A DNA stretch of 64,000 nucleotides from Halomonas elongata DSM 2581 (GCF_000196875.2 NC_014532.2:310001-374000), one strand, 5' to 3'; numbered from the stretch's first letter, positions 26,701-34,435 are shown. Numbers and translations are program-made. Notes: generated by a model not told the origin, from the letters alone.

Positions 26701-26957
26701 GGCTCCGTGAGCGCGTGGGCACTGTACATACCTTTCAGGGCAAGGAAGAAGACAGCGTTATCCTCGTGCTGGGACTGTCGACAGACTCGCCGGGTGCCGC
26801 CGAGTGGGCATCCAGCAAGCCGAACCTGCTCAACGTCGCACTGACGCGAGCGAAAAAGCGCGTTTATGTGGTTGGGAGTACGGCCATCTGGGGAGGAAAA
26901 AAGTATTTCTCGGAAGCTCAAAGGGCATTGCCCATTGATCAGCGGGGCTCTGCCTGA
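23730..26957 (+). CDS. Large UPF1/DNA2-like SF1 helicase with coiled-coil insert
   Basis: 1075 residues from ATG 23730 (GGAAGAAGG upstream; an earlier ATG at 23604 lacks a ribosome site). Residues 1 to about 350 match nothing I recognise. Walker A NGPPGTGKTTM is at about 372-382 and Walker B WLFVDEAGQATPQQAVG at about 790-805; C-terminal motifs TVHTFQGKEEDSVI (about 1000) and NVALTRAKKRVYVVG complete an SF1B AAA_11/AAA_12 helicase. Between motifs I and II about 400 residues are inserted, with heptad-rich segments at about 540-690 and a hydrophobic turn (ALWLSNRQTQPLPLWPLGGH). No nuclease motif is visible. Lower G+C than its neighbours and standing alone, it looks acquired; a defence or RNA/DNA quality-control role is inference only. 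Confidence 0.8.
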   Translation: MTSPTSSPLVQAERILSFWHKVEFFESTELKDIDHGKGAIHYRGDELVEFPNCLPWLNPQRVRRAGGGYRPDKPYRFKLYLGLFQRAEIFHVARDAYPEKTEAWVERSRDEGLTCSMTMDVDENGLVDRESFAISTAPWMLGALQRGSLDDVTLEAFDEATSRFREQLNTILTVADNLKGEHGLPLKLTTFELIEMLKSMESWTAFAPQSDVPVLVAQVLPPRKNASVERTDDLALEWSVMADLAPRLESLDQEDLVVQGSHPELDEAPAAINEVAILNSFFIRDLEKVMEQVRERGLAPGSPLAHYLQGDCERHPDLLLPEARSLLMRHLAPQRMPDGRWPGEDAHAMSLMQQFAINTIDEELSETGLYSVNGPPGTGKTTMLRDLVARNVVKRAEVLSSLGGAEAAFGEDIHANIDGDTVIKTLIPELTGFEMVVASSNNAAVENVTQELPQSKALGKTYGELAFLKPVGQKLAANHERQNNKGLYVEPLPAEKDCWGLIATSLGNSRNRRIFLERVFFTPIEQCSTNNDAANYSTLVPALKALAEGRDTRQDFRAAQRAFQKAQQQVQAAQADLQRLLDLQRLESQTEAARRQAEFHRRFAARVALWLSNRQTQPLPLWPLGGHIRNWLTIQQIKRRSERAEQQAKISEQRFDSLARQLETSQRECAPLQEKYGDALLLDEALDLEAAEVQRTSFGHCEALNQVRAQLTARAFELHEAWLVAAYAGKNRLWPTIQSLKGVLNGEIQDRDAAKAVWQMLFMIVPVISSTFASVANQFRALNEGEIGWLFVDEAGQATPQQAVGALWRAKRAVVVGDPLQIEPVFTVPAGLVEAMAKGEFDRDWYKWSPTVSSVQVVADRANPYGTHEISESLWVGSPLRVHRRCDEPMFSIANRIAYNDKMFHGDDNLPPGPGDSRWFNVAGETSDKHFVPAHAQWIAHMLNRHIEKSGEKPSVYVISPFKAVARGVRNHLSMELKTDAFGGQEALDRWLRERVGTVHTFQGKEEDSVILVLGLSTDSPGAAEWASSKPNLLNVALTRAKKRVYVVGSTAIWGGKKYFSEAQRALPIDQRGSA

Positions 26958-27000
26958 CCCTCCGAGAGCGTAAGGCACGTGCCCTTGCGCTCTCGGAGGG
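26958..27000. terminator. Large nested palindrome directly after the helicase stop
   Basis: CCCTCCGAGAGCG (26958-26970) and CGCTCTCGGAGGG (26988-27000) form a perfect 13-bp stem. The loop itself contains the palindrome GGCACGTGCC, extending the structure. It starts with the base after the TGA. No T tract follows on either strand. Confidence 0.65.
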
Positions 27001-27272
27001 GGACTAGTGGCTGCGTTTCATCCCGCTGAAAGCCCCGTGGATCGAGCGCGGATAGGGTTTACTGCGTCCGGGGAATTGAAGTCTGTCGCTAGCGGCCGAG
27101 GCCATGGAAACCTTTGTCATCGAAGTCCTTGGGGCGGCCGACCTCCGAGACTGGCCGCTGAGCGTGGCAGCTCCTAGATCGGCAGTTATCGTATCAGGCT
27201 CGAAGGGGGCCGACGTCATAGCGCTAGCGTTCAGGATTGTTCCCAAGGGCAGTCGTTCTGCTTGGTCGGTGG
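27001..27272. other. Intergenic region between convergent helicase and aldehyde dehydrogenase genes
   Basis: Short frames exist on both strands (for example 27104-27304 forward, 27004-27246 reverse), but none has a ribosome site or a recognisable family. I see nothing supportable beyond the hairpin at its left edge. Confidence 0.4.
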
Positions 27273-28724
27273 TTATTGGCTTACAGGCCCGATCAGGTGC
27301 TTGACCTCCAGGTAGGCGGCAAGCCCCCAGGGGCCGAGTTCGCGGCCGATGCCGCTGTGCTTGAAACCGCCCCAGCCGGCTTCCGGCATCACCAACTGCT
27401 CGCTGTTGAACCAGATGCTGCCGGCGCGCAACGCTCGGCCGACGCGCTGGGCACGTTCGCTATCACCCGAGATCACGGTGGCGGCGAGGCCGAAGTCGGA
27501 GTCGTTGGCGAGTTCGATGGCTTCCGCTTCGCTTTCGACGCTGCGTGCGCAGAGCACCGGGCCGAAGATTTCCTCGCGCCACAGTCGGCTGTCGGTGGGT
27601 ACGTCCCGGAACAGCGTCGGTGCGATGAACTCGCCCTGCTCCGGTAGAGTGCGATGTCGGGCGTCGCGTACCGCGACCAGCCCCTCTTCGGCGGCGATGG
27701 CCAGATAGTCTTCGACGCTCTGGCGCTGGCGCGCGCTGGTCATGGGGCCCATGTCGGTGTCGTCGCCCAAGGGATCGCCCAGACGAATGGCGTCGATGCG
27801 CCGACCCAGAGCATCGTAAAGGGCATCAGCCAGCGAGTGATGGACGAGCAGGCGCGAGGTGGCCGAGCAGATCTGGCCGCTGTTGAAGTAGATTCCGGCC
27901 ATCACCCAATCGGCGGCCTGTTCCACCTCGGCGTCGTCGAGCACCAGGATCGGCGACTTGCCGCCGAGTTCCAGGGAAACGCCGCGTACCCCCTCGGCGG
28001 CGGCTCGCATGACGCTTTCACCGACGCGGTTGCTGCCGGTGAACGAGAGCTTGTCGACACCGGGATGTGCGGTGAGCGGAGCACCGATACCCTCGCCATC
28101 GCCGTGCACCAGGTTGAGCACGCCGGCAGGCAGGTCGATGGCCTCGGCGATGTCGGCCAGGGTCTGTTCCGGCAGCGGGGTGACTTCTGAAGGCTTGAAG
28201 ACCACCGTGCAGCCGGCGGCCAGTGCCGGGGCGATCTTCCAGGCGCTGGTCACCAGCGGGAAATTCCAGGGCGTGATCAGCCCGACCACGCCTGCCGGGT
28301 CTTCGTAGGTACGTGCCGCGACACCGTCCATACCATGTTCCACCAGCCGCCCCTGACGAGCTTCCAGGGCTCGGGCCTGGCCGGCATAGTAGCGATAGCA
28401 GGCGATGGCGTCGTCCAGGTCGATCGCGGTCTCGGCCAGCGCCTTGCCGTTGTTGGTGGACGAGAGCCGCATCAGCGACTCGCGGCGTTGCTCAAGAAGC
28501 GTGGCAAAGGCCTCGAGATAGGGCGCGCGGCCATCGCCACCGAGTGCCTGCCAGGCCGGCTGGGCTCGCCGAGCGGCCGCCACCGCGGCATCCACATCAG
28601 CCGGGTCACCGGCGGTGACCTCGGCGATCTGGCACTGGTGATAAGGGTCGGTGACGGCCAGGCGTCGCAGGCCGTGGCTTTCGACCCACTGATTGTCGAT
28701 GAACTGCCGGGTTAAGTGTTGCAT
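27273..28724 (-). CDS. NAD-dependent aldehyde dehydrogenase, probable guanidinobutyraldehyde dehydrogenase
   Basis: 483 residues with the full ALDH set: Rossmann/NAD region LITPWNFPLVTSAWKIAPAL, general base Glu in SLELGGKSPILV, catalytic Cys in FNSGQICSATSRL, and the C-terminal EEIFGPVL motif. Most like betaine-aldehyde / gamma-aminobutyraldehyde-type dehydrogenases. It is last in the operon containing the AruI-like decarboxylase and guanidinobutyrase, so the likely reaction is 4-guanidinobutyraldehyde to 4-guanidinobutyrate (the role of KauB in Pseudomonas). Specificity is inferred from context. Confidence 0.85.
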   Translation of the reverse strand: MQHLTRQFIDNQWVESHGLRRLAVTDPYHQCQIAEVTAGDPADVDAAVAAARRAQPAWQALGGDGRAPYLEAFATLLEQRRESLMRLSSTNNGKALAETAIDLDDAIACYRYYAGQARALEARQGRLVEHGMDGVAARTYEDPAGVVGLITPWNFPLVTSAWKIAPALAAGCTVVFKPSEVTPLPEQTLADIAEAIDLPAGVLNLVHGDGEGIGAPLTAHPGVDKLSFTGSNRVGESVMRAAAEGVRGVSLELGGKSPILVLDDAEVEQAADWVMAGIYFNSGQICSATSRLLVHHSLADALYDALGRRIDAIRLGDPLGDDTDMGPMTSARQRQSVEDYLAIAAEEGLVAVRDARHRTLPEQGEFIAPTLFRDVPTDSRLWREEIFGPVLCARSVESEAEAIELANDSDFGLAATVISGDSERAQRVGRALRAGSIWFNSEQLVMPEAGWGGFKHSGIGRELGPWGLAAYLEVKHLIGPVSQ

Positions 28725-28725
28725 C

Positions 28726-28860
28726 TCAGGCTCCAGGCAAGAGGAGGATTTGGGCTGCGCCGGTGTCGGCCCAGCCCGTCGTCGAGCAGAGTGATGCCAG
28801 CGGCCAGGCAGCGGATGCCGTACCAGAGAACCGAGGCGATGCGTTCGGGGCCTGGATCAT
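28726..28860 (-). CDS. Possible 44-residue ORF coupled to NCS1 permease gene
   Basis: ATG 28858-28860 overlaps the permease stop as ATGA, the classic coupling arrangement, and the frame runs to a stop 2 bases before the aldehyde dehydrogenase start. The product (MIQAPNASPRFSGTASAAWP at its start) resembles nothing I know. Another open but start-less frame also crosses this gap, so this may be chance. Confidence 0.22.
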   Translation of the reverse strand: MIQAPNASPRFSGTASAAWPLASLCSTTGWADTGAAQILLLPGA

Positions 28861-30176
28861 GTCCGGACCTTGCGCTGGTGCCTGACCAACTGATGGGTGA
28901 CGTAGTAGAGCGTGCCGGTCAGCACGAAGACTGGAAGCGATGCGCCGAAACTCAAGGGAGCGACCCAGTTCCAGTAATAGGCCAGTAGCGCGCCTACGAG
29001 ATAGCAGCCGAGAGCTTGCAGGTTGACCGCTGGCAGCTGCCCGGCGTGTTCGATAAGCCGTTGGGTCGTGTAGCGTTCGCGCCCGATCAGGAAGTAATCG
29101 ACGATCATCAGCGAAAAGGCCGGAATGAAGATGCTGCCGATGATCAACAAGAAGTTCTGGAAACTGTCGAGAATGCCCGGAATCAGGGAGCCAAGCACGG
29201 AGGCCACCCCAATGATCAGGGCGGGTTTCCAGAAGGTCGTGTGTGGACGAATGCTCATGTAGGAGAGGGTGGCGCTGTAGACGCACATCACGTTGGTGGT
29301 CAGCACGGAGAAGAAGATCACCAGAGAAGCGGGTAACCCGAAGCCGAACCCGCTGAGCAGTTCGGTGGGGTCGTAGGTCTGCGGGAAGCCGATCGACACC
29401 GAAAGCGCCGAGACGGTGGCGCCGAGTCCCATGGCGATCAGGGTGGCGGTGACATAGCCGCCCCAGGTGCCGAGCGCGGCGGCCCGCGGTGAGCGGCAGT
29501 GGCGGTTGTAGTCGGCGGCTAGCGGAATCCACGAGAAGGCAGTGGCGATGACGATGTCGAAGGCCACGCCGGCGCCGAGGGCGCCGGTAGCGTCCAACTC
29601 GGTGATACTGGGAAGGTCGTAGTTCTTGGCCAGGGCAAATACCACCACACTGGAAAGAATCAGCATCAAGACGGCGGCGAGTTTTTCCGCCTTTTCGATC
29701 CCCAGGTGGCCGCGCAGGGTGATCAGCACGACCAGGCCTTCGCAGAGGACCGTGAAAAGGGCGACGTTGGAGTAGCCGGTCAGAGAGGATACGGCATGAT
29801 CGAGACTCATGCCGGCCAGCAGGGCCTGGATCCAGCTCCAGGCAATCAGTGCCAGCAGGTTGACCCAGGCAGGGAACATCGCCCCCCGGCGTCCGAAGGT
29901 GCCGCGAGCCAGGACCATGGTGGTCATGCCGGTCTGCTGGCCCATCAGGCCGATGAGGACCAGCGGGATGATGCCGACGGCCGAACCGACCAGTACCAGT
30001 AGCATGGCATGACCAAAGGTCAGGTTAGGCACCAGCAGCATCCCCGTCAGGATGGTGGTGACGACCACGTTGGCGCCCAGCCAAAGGGCGAAAGTGCCCG
30101 GTAGGCCCAGGCTATGTTCGACGTGTTCTGCGGCCAGGGTATCCTGGCCCAGGAAGGAGGATGTGTCGTTCATCAT
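28857..30176 (-). CDS. NCS1-family permease (purine-cytosine permease-like)
   Basis: 439 residues with about 12 membrane spans. NCS1 features: FALWLGANVVVTTILTGMLL in the first span, LARGTFGRRGAMFPAWVNLL and AFSWIPLAADYNRHCRSP. NCS1 carriers take up nucleobases, hydantoins, allantoin or related N-rich compounds with Na+ or H+. In this operon it may import a guanidino or ureido substrate. AAGGA lies just upstream of the two adjacent ATGs (30174-30176 and 30171-30173). Confidence 0.9.
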   Translation of the reverse strand: MMNDTSSFLGQDTLAAEHVEHSLGLPGTFALWLGANVVVTTILTGMLLVPNLTFGHAMLLVLVGSAVGIIPLVLIGLMGQQTGMTTMVLARGTFGRRGAMFPAWVNLLALIAWSWIQALLAGMSLDHAVSSLTGYSNVALFTVLCEGLVVLITLRGHLGIEKAEKLAAVLMLILSSVVVFALAKNYDLPSITELDATGALGAGVAFDIVIATAFSWIPLAADYNRHCRSPRAAALGTWGGYVTATLIAMGLGATVSALSVSIGFPQTYDPTELLSGFGFGLPASLVIFFSVLTTNVMCVYSATLSYMSIRPHTTFWKPALIIGVASVLGSLIPGILDSFQNFLLIIGSIFIPAFSLMIVDYFLIGRERYTTQRLIEHAGQLPAVNLQALGCYLVGALLAYYWNWVAPLSFGASLPVFVLTGTLYYVTHQLVRHQRKVRT

Positions 30177-30263
30177 CGAGTCCTTGTTTGTTTTACGTTA
30201 GAGGTGGACTGGCGTGTGCGGCATCTCGTGGTTATGTGATCTGGGGGAGTGATCGAGTCTTGC

Positions 30264-31895
30264 TCAGTCGTGACCGATGGCATCGGCCCAGGCGGCGGCG
30301 TCGATCTCGATCAACATCGGCCCGTCGGTGGGGCGGTGCGTCAGTGCGCGTATCAGCCCGTCGCAGTCGTTGACCCGGGTGGCGGCGCAGCCGAAGCCTG
30401 CTGCCAGCGTCTGGAAGTCCGGGGCTCGAATATCCACGCCCAGTCGCTCGACGCCGGCATCGTCCATGAAACGGCGAATCTCCTCGTAGCCCTGGTTGTG
30501 CCAGAGCAGGATCACCAGCGGCAGTCGCTCCTCGACGGCGCAGGCCAGCTCGGGAAGGGTGAACATGATGCCGCCGTCGCCGACCAGCGCGACGACCGGC
30601 AGGTCGGGACGGGCGAGCTGCGCTCCCATTGCCGCCGGCAGGCCGTAGCCGAGGGTGCCGTAGCCGGTGGAGGCGTTGAAGAAGCGCCGGGGCGCGGGCT
30701 GGGCGACCAGGTGATTGGCGGCATAGGTGGTGGCGCAGGAGTCGCCGACCAGGATTGCCTCGGGCAGCACCTCGGCCAGCGTCGCGAACAGCGGCACATA
30801 ATCGGCGAAGGCGGGATCCTTCGTCAGGCCGAGGGCATCCAGCGCGGCGTGGGTTCGCTCGGCACCCCGGCGGGCGAGGCGCTCGGGGAAGTGACGCGCC
30901 AGGGCTTCCAGGGCCAGGCCGGCGTCGGCACAGATGGCCATGGCGGCGTGCTGGTTGCGGGCCAGTTGCTCGGGGTCGATGTCGATGCGGATCAACCGGC
31001 CGGACAACGCGAAACCGCCGTCGAACACCACGTCGTAGTCGGTTTCGCCGAGTTCGGTGCCGACGGCGAGTATCACGTCGGCCTCGTAGGCCAGGTGGCG
31101 CACCGCCGGCAGCGAGGCATTGGCGCCGAGGTCCAGAGGATGATCGCGGCCCAGCAGCCCCTTGGCATTGATGGTGGTGACGGCGGGTGCATCGAGACCC
31201 TCGACCAGGCGGCGGGCCGCATCGGGGGCGTCCACGCAACCGCCGCCCAGCAGCACCAGGGGGCGCTCGGCCGTGCGCAGCCAGGCGGCAGCTTCCTCGA
31301 TGGCGGCAGCGTCGGGCGCCGGAGGCGTCGGGCGAAGGCGCTGCCAGCGTGCGGGAGACGTCACCGGGGCAGCGAACAGGTCGATGGGGATCTCGATATG
31401 CACCGGACCCGGGCGACGGCTCTCGAATACCGCGAAGGCTCGTGCCAGGGCCTCCGGGAGCCCTTCGGGGTCGAGCAGGGTATGGCTGAAGCGCGAGACG
31501 CCGGCCAGCAATTGCTGCTGGCTGGGCAACTCGTGGAGTCGTCCCTGGCCGCGCCCCAGGGTGTCGCGGCGGTTGACGCTGGAGATCACCAGCATGGGCA
31601 CGGAGTCGGCCAGTGCCTGTCCCATGGCGGTGGCGATGTTGGTCATGCCCGGCCCGGTGATGATGAAGCAGACACCGGGCTTGCCGGTGGCCCGGGCATA
31701 GCCGTCGGCCATGAAACCGGCGCCTTGCTCGTGGCGTGGTGTGATGTGGCGCAGGCCGCTGTCGTGCAGGCCGCGATAGAGCTCCACGGTATGCACGCCG
31801 GGGATGCCGAAGACGGTATCCGCCTGGTAAGTATCGCGCAGCAGGTGGAGCAACAGCTCGGCGCAGGTCATGTCGTGTCGGTCGGTGTCATGCAT
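30264..31895 (-). CDS. aruI: ThDP-dependent 5-guanidino-2-oxopentanoate decarboxylase (AruI-like)
   Basis: 543 residues from ATG 31893-31895, preceded by GAGGAG; longer upstream frames run into the transporter gene. Acetolactate-synthase-like ThDP enzyme: N-terminal Pyr domain VFGIPGVHTVELYRGLHDSG, Glu in TPRHEQGAGFMADGYARATG, and the C-terminal ThDP/Mg site VALVGDGGIMFTLPELACAV with HNQGYEEIR. AruI decarboxylates 2-ketoarginine to 4-guanidinobutyraldehyde in the arginine transaminase pathway. The neighbours (aldehyde dehydrogenase, guanidinobutyrase) carry out the next two steps, which favours AruI over acetolactate synthase. No transaminase (aruH) is present in this cluster. Confidence 0.85.
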   Translation of the reverse strand: MHDTDRHDMTCAELLLHLLRDTYQADTVFGIPGVHTVELYRGLHDSGLRHITPRHEQGAGFMADGYARATGKPGVCFIITGPGMTNIATAMGQALADSVPMLVISSVNRRDTLGRGQGRLHELPSQQQLLAGVSRFSHTLLDPEGLPEALARAFAVFESRRPGPVHIEIPIDLFAAPVTSPARWQRLRPTPPAPDAAAIEEAAAWLRTAERPLVLLGGGCVDAPDAARRLVEGLDAPAVTTINAKGLLGRDHPLDLGANASLPAVRHLAYEADVILAVGTELGETDYDVVFDGGFALSGRLIRIDIDPEQLARNQHAAMAICADAGLALEALARHFPERLARRGAERTHAALDALGLTKDPAFADYVPLFATLAEVLPEAILVGDSCATTYAANHLVAQPAPRRFFNASTGYGTLGYGLPAAMGAQLARPDLPVVALVGDGGIMFTLPELACAVEERLPLVILLWHNQGYEEIRRFMDDAGVERLGVDIRAPDFQTLAAGFGCAATRVNDCDGLIRALTHRPTDGPMLIEIDAAAWADAIGHD

Positions 31896-31906
31896 GGCGA
31901 AGCTCC

Positions 31907-33289
31907 TCAACCGACCAGCCAGTGGCCCATGACCACGATGATCGGCAGGGTGATGGCGGTACGCAGCAGGAAGATCGCGACCAGTTCCCAGAGCTTGAGC
32001 GGGATCTTGGACTTCAACAGCAGGGCGCCGATCTCGGACATGTAGATCAACTGGGTCAGCGACAGGCAGGCGATGACGAAGCGAGTCAGTTCGCTCTCGA
32101 TGTCGCTGGCCAGCACCGCCGGCAGGAACATGTCGGCAAAGCCCACCAGGGTGGCCGGAGCGGCGGCCGCAGCCTCGGGCACGTTCATCCACTCGAGGAC
32201 CGGCACCATGGGATACGACAGCCAGGTGAACAGCGGCGTGAACTCGGCGAACACCAGAGCGACCGTGCCGATGGCGATCACCAGCGGCAGCAGGCCGAAG
32301 AAGATGTCGGCGACATTGAACAGGGCGCGACGCAGCAGTTGCCGCGCCCCCGGTGCCTGCTCGGCCCGGGCCACGGCCATGCCGAGGCTGTAGCGCAGCA
32401 GACCGGTGGAGCCGGTACGTTCCTCGGCGATACGGCAGCCTGCCGGTTCGTAGTAGGTGTTCGGCTTGTGCGACAGCGGCGGCAGGCGCGGCACGATCAC
32501 CGCGGCGACCAGCCCGGCTACCACCACGGTCAGGTAGAAGGGAATGAAGAGGTGGTTGATGCCGATGAAGCTGGTCACCAGCAGGGCAAAGGCGATGGAG
32601 ACGATCGAGAAGTTGGTGGCAATGGCTGAGGCTTCACGACGGTTGTAATAGCCCTGTTCGTATTGCTGGGTGGTGATCAGCACGCCCACGGTGCCCGAGC
32701 CCATCCAGGAGGCGGTGGCGTCGATGGCACTGCGCCCCGGCAGCCCGAAGATCAGCCGGAAGGGAGTGCGCACCAGGCTGCCGATGAACTCCATGAAGCC
32801 GAAATCGACCAGGAACGGCAGCAGGAGGGCGGCGAAGAAGAAGAAGGTCAGCAGTACCGGTGCCAGGTCGTTGAGCATCACCCCGCCGGTGAAGGAGGCG
32901 GTGATCACTTCCGGGCCGACCTGGAAGAAGGTCATCAGCGCGAAGGCGGCGCCCAGCAGGCGCATCACCAGCCACAGTGGCGCGACGTTGAACAGCTCGC
33001 CCAGGGCGTTGCCGCGGGCCCAGCCGGGACGGGTGAACTTGACGATCAGGGTCAACAGCGCCGAGGCGCACAGCACGACCACGGCGATGGCCGGCAGGGC
33101 GTCGCCGAGCAGCGCCTTGAGGCCGTCGGCGAGCAGCCCCATGCCGATGTTGATGGTGTCGCCCGTCGAGAAGGGCACCAGAAACATGCCGATACCGATC
33201 AAGGACGGCACGAGAAACTTGAGCAGCCCGGCCTTGCCGAGCGGGGCGCCGCCTAGCGCGGTGTTCGAGGTGGAATCGAGAGAAGACAT
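31907..33289 (-). CDS. YjiH-family membrane transporter (nucleoside-recognition/GATE domain)
   Basis: About 460 residues from ATG 33287-33289 (MSSLDSTSNTALGG), with 10-12 hydrophobic segments. YjiH-family proteins start with a segment like LLKFLVPSLIGIGMFLVPFS, seen here. Two central repeats carry the GATE (nucleoside recognition) motif. Function is unproven in the family; transport of a catabolic substrate is inferred from its place 11 bases upstream of aruI and downstream of gbuA. Two unrelated transporters in one operon (this and the NCS1 permease) is notable. Confidence 0.82.
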   Translation of the reverse strand: MSSLDSTSNTALGGAPLGKAGLLKFLVPSLIGIGMFLVPFSTGDTINIGMGLLADGLKALLGDALPAIAVVVLCASALLTLIVKFTRPGWARGNALGELFNVAPLWLVMRLLGAAFALMTFFQVGPEVITASFTGGVMLNDLAPVLLTFFFFAALLLPFLVDFGFMEFIGSLVRTPFRLIFGLPGRSAIDATASWMGSGTVGVLITTQQYEQGYYNRREASAIATNFSIVSIAFALLVTSFIGINHLFIPFYLTVVVAGLVAAVIVPRLPPLSHKPNTYYEPAGCRIAEERTGSTGLLRYSLGMAVARAEQAPGARQLLRRALFNVADIFFGLLPLVIAIGTVALVFAEFTPLFTWLSYPMVPVLEWMNVPEAAAAAPATLVGFADMFLPAVLASDIESELTRFVIACLSLTQLIYMSEIGALLLKSKIPLKLWELVAIFLLRTAITLPIIVVMGHWLVG

Positions 33290-33355
33290 GGTGAAACCCT
33301 GTTTGGCGTTGTAATGGGGATACCCGACCGAAGGGCCGGGCAAGGTGCTCGGGTG

Positions 33356-34306
33356 TCAGTCGCGGTATTGGACGCCGGGCAGTACGCACAGCATCTCGTA
33401 GAGCAGGGTGGCGCCCATCAGTGCGGTATTGCCGCTGGTGTCGTACGGCGGGGCGACTTCGACGAGATCGCCGCCGACCACGTTGAGCCCCTGGGCGCCG
33501 CGCACGATCTCCAGCCCCTGTTGGGCGGTCAGACCGCCCATCTCCACAGTGCCGGTACCCGGCGCCACCGAGGGATCCAGGCCGTCGATGTCGAAGGAGA
33601 TGTAGACCGGGCCGTCGCCCATCTGCTCGCGAACCTCGGCCATCAAGGGCGCCAGCGACTTGTACCAGCACTCTTCGGCGGTGACGACGCGGAAGCCCTG
33701 TTCGCGGCACCAGTCGAAATCGTCGGCCGCATAGCCCGTGCCGCGCAGGCCGATCTGGACGACGCGCTGGCTATCCAGCAGGCCCTCTTCCTGGGCGCGG
33801 CGGAAGGGGCAGCCATGGGCGACCTCTTCGCCGAACATCTGGTCGTTGATGTCGGCATGGGCATCGATATGAATCAGCCCGACCGGGCCGTGCTTCTTGG
33901 CGATGGCGCGCAGCACGGGCCAGGTCAGGGTGTGGTCGCCGCCCAGGGTCAGGGGCACGCAGTCCTGGGCGAGCACGGCGTCATAGTGGCGCGTGATGAT
34001 GTCGAGGTTCTTGGGCAGGTTGAAGGTGTTGATCGGCACGTCGCCGATGTCGGCCACCTGCAGGCTGTCGAAGGGCGCGGCGCGGGTGGCCATGTTGTAG
34101 GGGCGCAGCATGCGCGATTCGTCGCGGATCTGGCGCGGCCCCAGACGAGTGCCCGGGCGGTTCGAGGTACCGATGTCCATGGGGATGCCAATGAAGGCGG
34201 CATCGAGGCCGACGGCGTCGCTCTGGGTGGGCAGGCGCATCATGGTGGAGGGGCCGCCGAAGCGCGGCATCTCGTTACCGCCGAGGGGCTGGTTGAAATC
34301 GCTCAT
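33356..34306 (-). CDS. gbuA: Guanidinobutyrase / agmatinase-family ureohydrolase
   Basis: 316 residues of the arginase/agmatinase family. The binuclear Mn ligands are visible: His in LTLGGDHTLTWP, DAHAD in GLIHIDAHADIND, and SFDIDGLDPSVAP. Length and N-terminus (MPRFGGPSTMMRLPTQ) match Pseudomonas GbuA (4-guanidinobutyrase), which hydrolyses 4-guanidinobutyrate to GABA and urea; agmatinase activity cannot be excluded. First gene of the leftward operon. A sigma-54 -24/-12 promoter stands about 40 bases upstream and a divergent sigma-54 activator begins 172 bases away. Confidence 0.88.
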   Translation of the reverse strand: MSDFNQPLGGNEMPRFGGPSTMMRLPTQSDAVGLDAAFIGIPMDIGTSNRPGTRLGPRQIRDESRMLRPYNMATRAAPFDSLQVADIGDVPINTFNLPKNLDIITRHYDAVLAQDCVPLTLGGDHTLTWPVLRAIAKKHGPVGLIHIDAHADINDQMFGEEVAHGCPFRRAQEEGLLDSQRVVQIGLRGTGYAADDFDWCREQGFRVVTAEECWYKSLAPLMAEVREQMGDGPVYISFDIDGLDPSVAPGTGTVEMGGLTAQQGLEIVRGAQGLNVVGGDLVEVAPPYDTSGNTALMGATLLYEMLCVLPGVQYRD

Positions 34307-34346
34307 GGTTGGCTTCCCGAGTCGTGGTGATTGTCGCCCTGATTAC

Positions 34347-34362
34347 AGCAGGAAGTGTGCCA
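34347..34362 (-). promoter_or_regulatory. Sigma-54 (-24/-12) promoter of the gbuA operon
   Basis: On the reverse strand the site reads TGGCACACTTCCTGCT. It has the invariant GG and GC exactly 10 bases apart and 14 of 16 matches to TGGCACG-N4-TTGC(A/T), counting the N positions. It lies 41 bases before the gbuA ATG and points toward it. Confidence 0.85.
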
Positions 34363-34404
34363 GGATATTGTTTTCTTGTTTTTCAGTCGGTTACCTAATC
34401 GATG

Positions 34405-34418
34405 ATTCATCGATGAAT
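34405..34418. promoter_or_regulatory. Candidate activator site (UAS), perfect 14-bp palindrome
   Basis: ATTCATCGATGAAT is a perfect palindrome 43 bases upstream of the -24 element, within a longer run of GATGA/TCATC repeats (34400-34420). The same TTCATCGA half occurs upstream of the Fe-ADH promoter (44762-44781). Confidence 0.5.
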
Positions 34419-34435
34419 CGCGCGAGGCCGTTGAG

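Noticed and set aside
23730..26957. Mokosh-type defence system
   Set aside because: No kinase domain, no HKD/PLD nuclease motif and no partner gene; only the SF1 helicase core is shared.
27104..27304. 66-codon forward frame between helicase and aldehyde dehydrogenase
   Set aside because: No ribosome site, runs into the oppositely oriented gene, and the product resembles nothing known.
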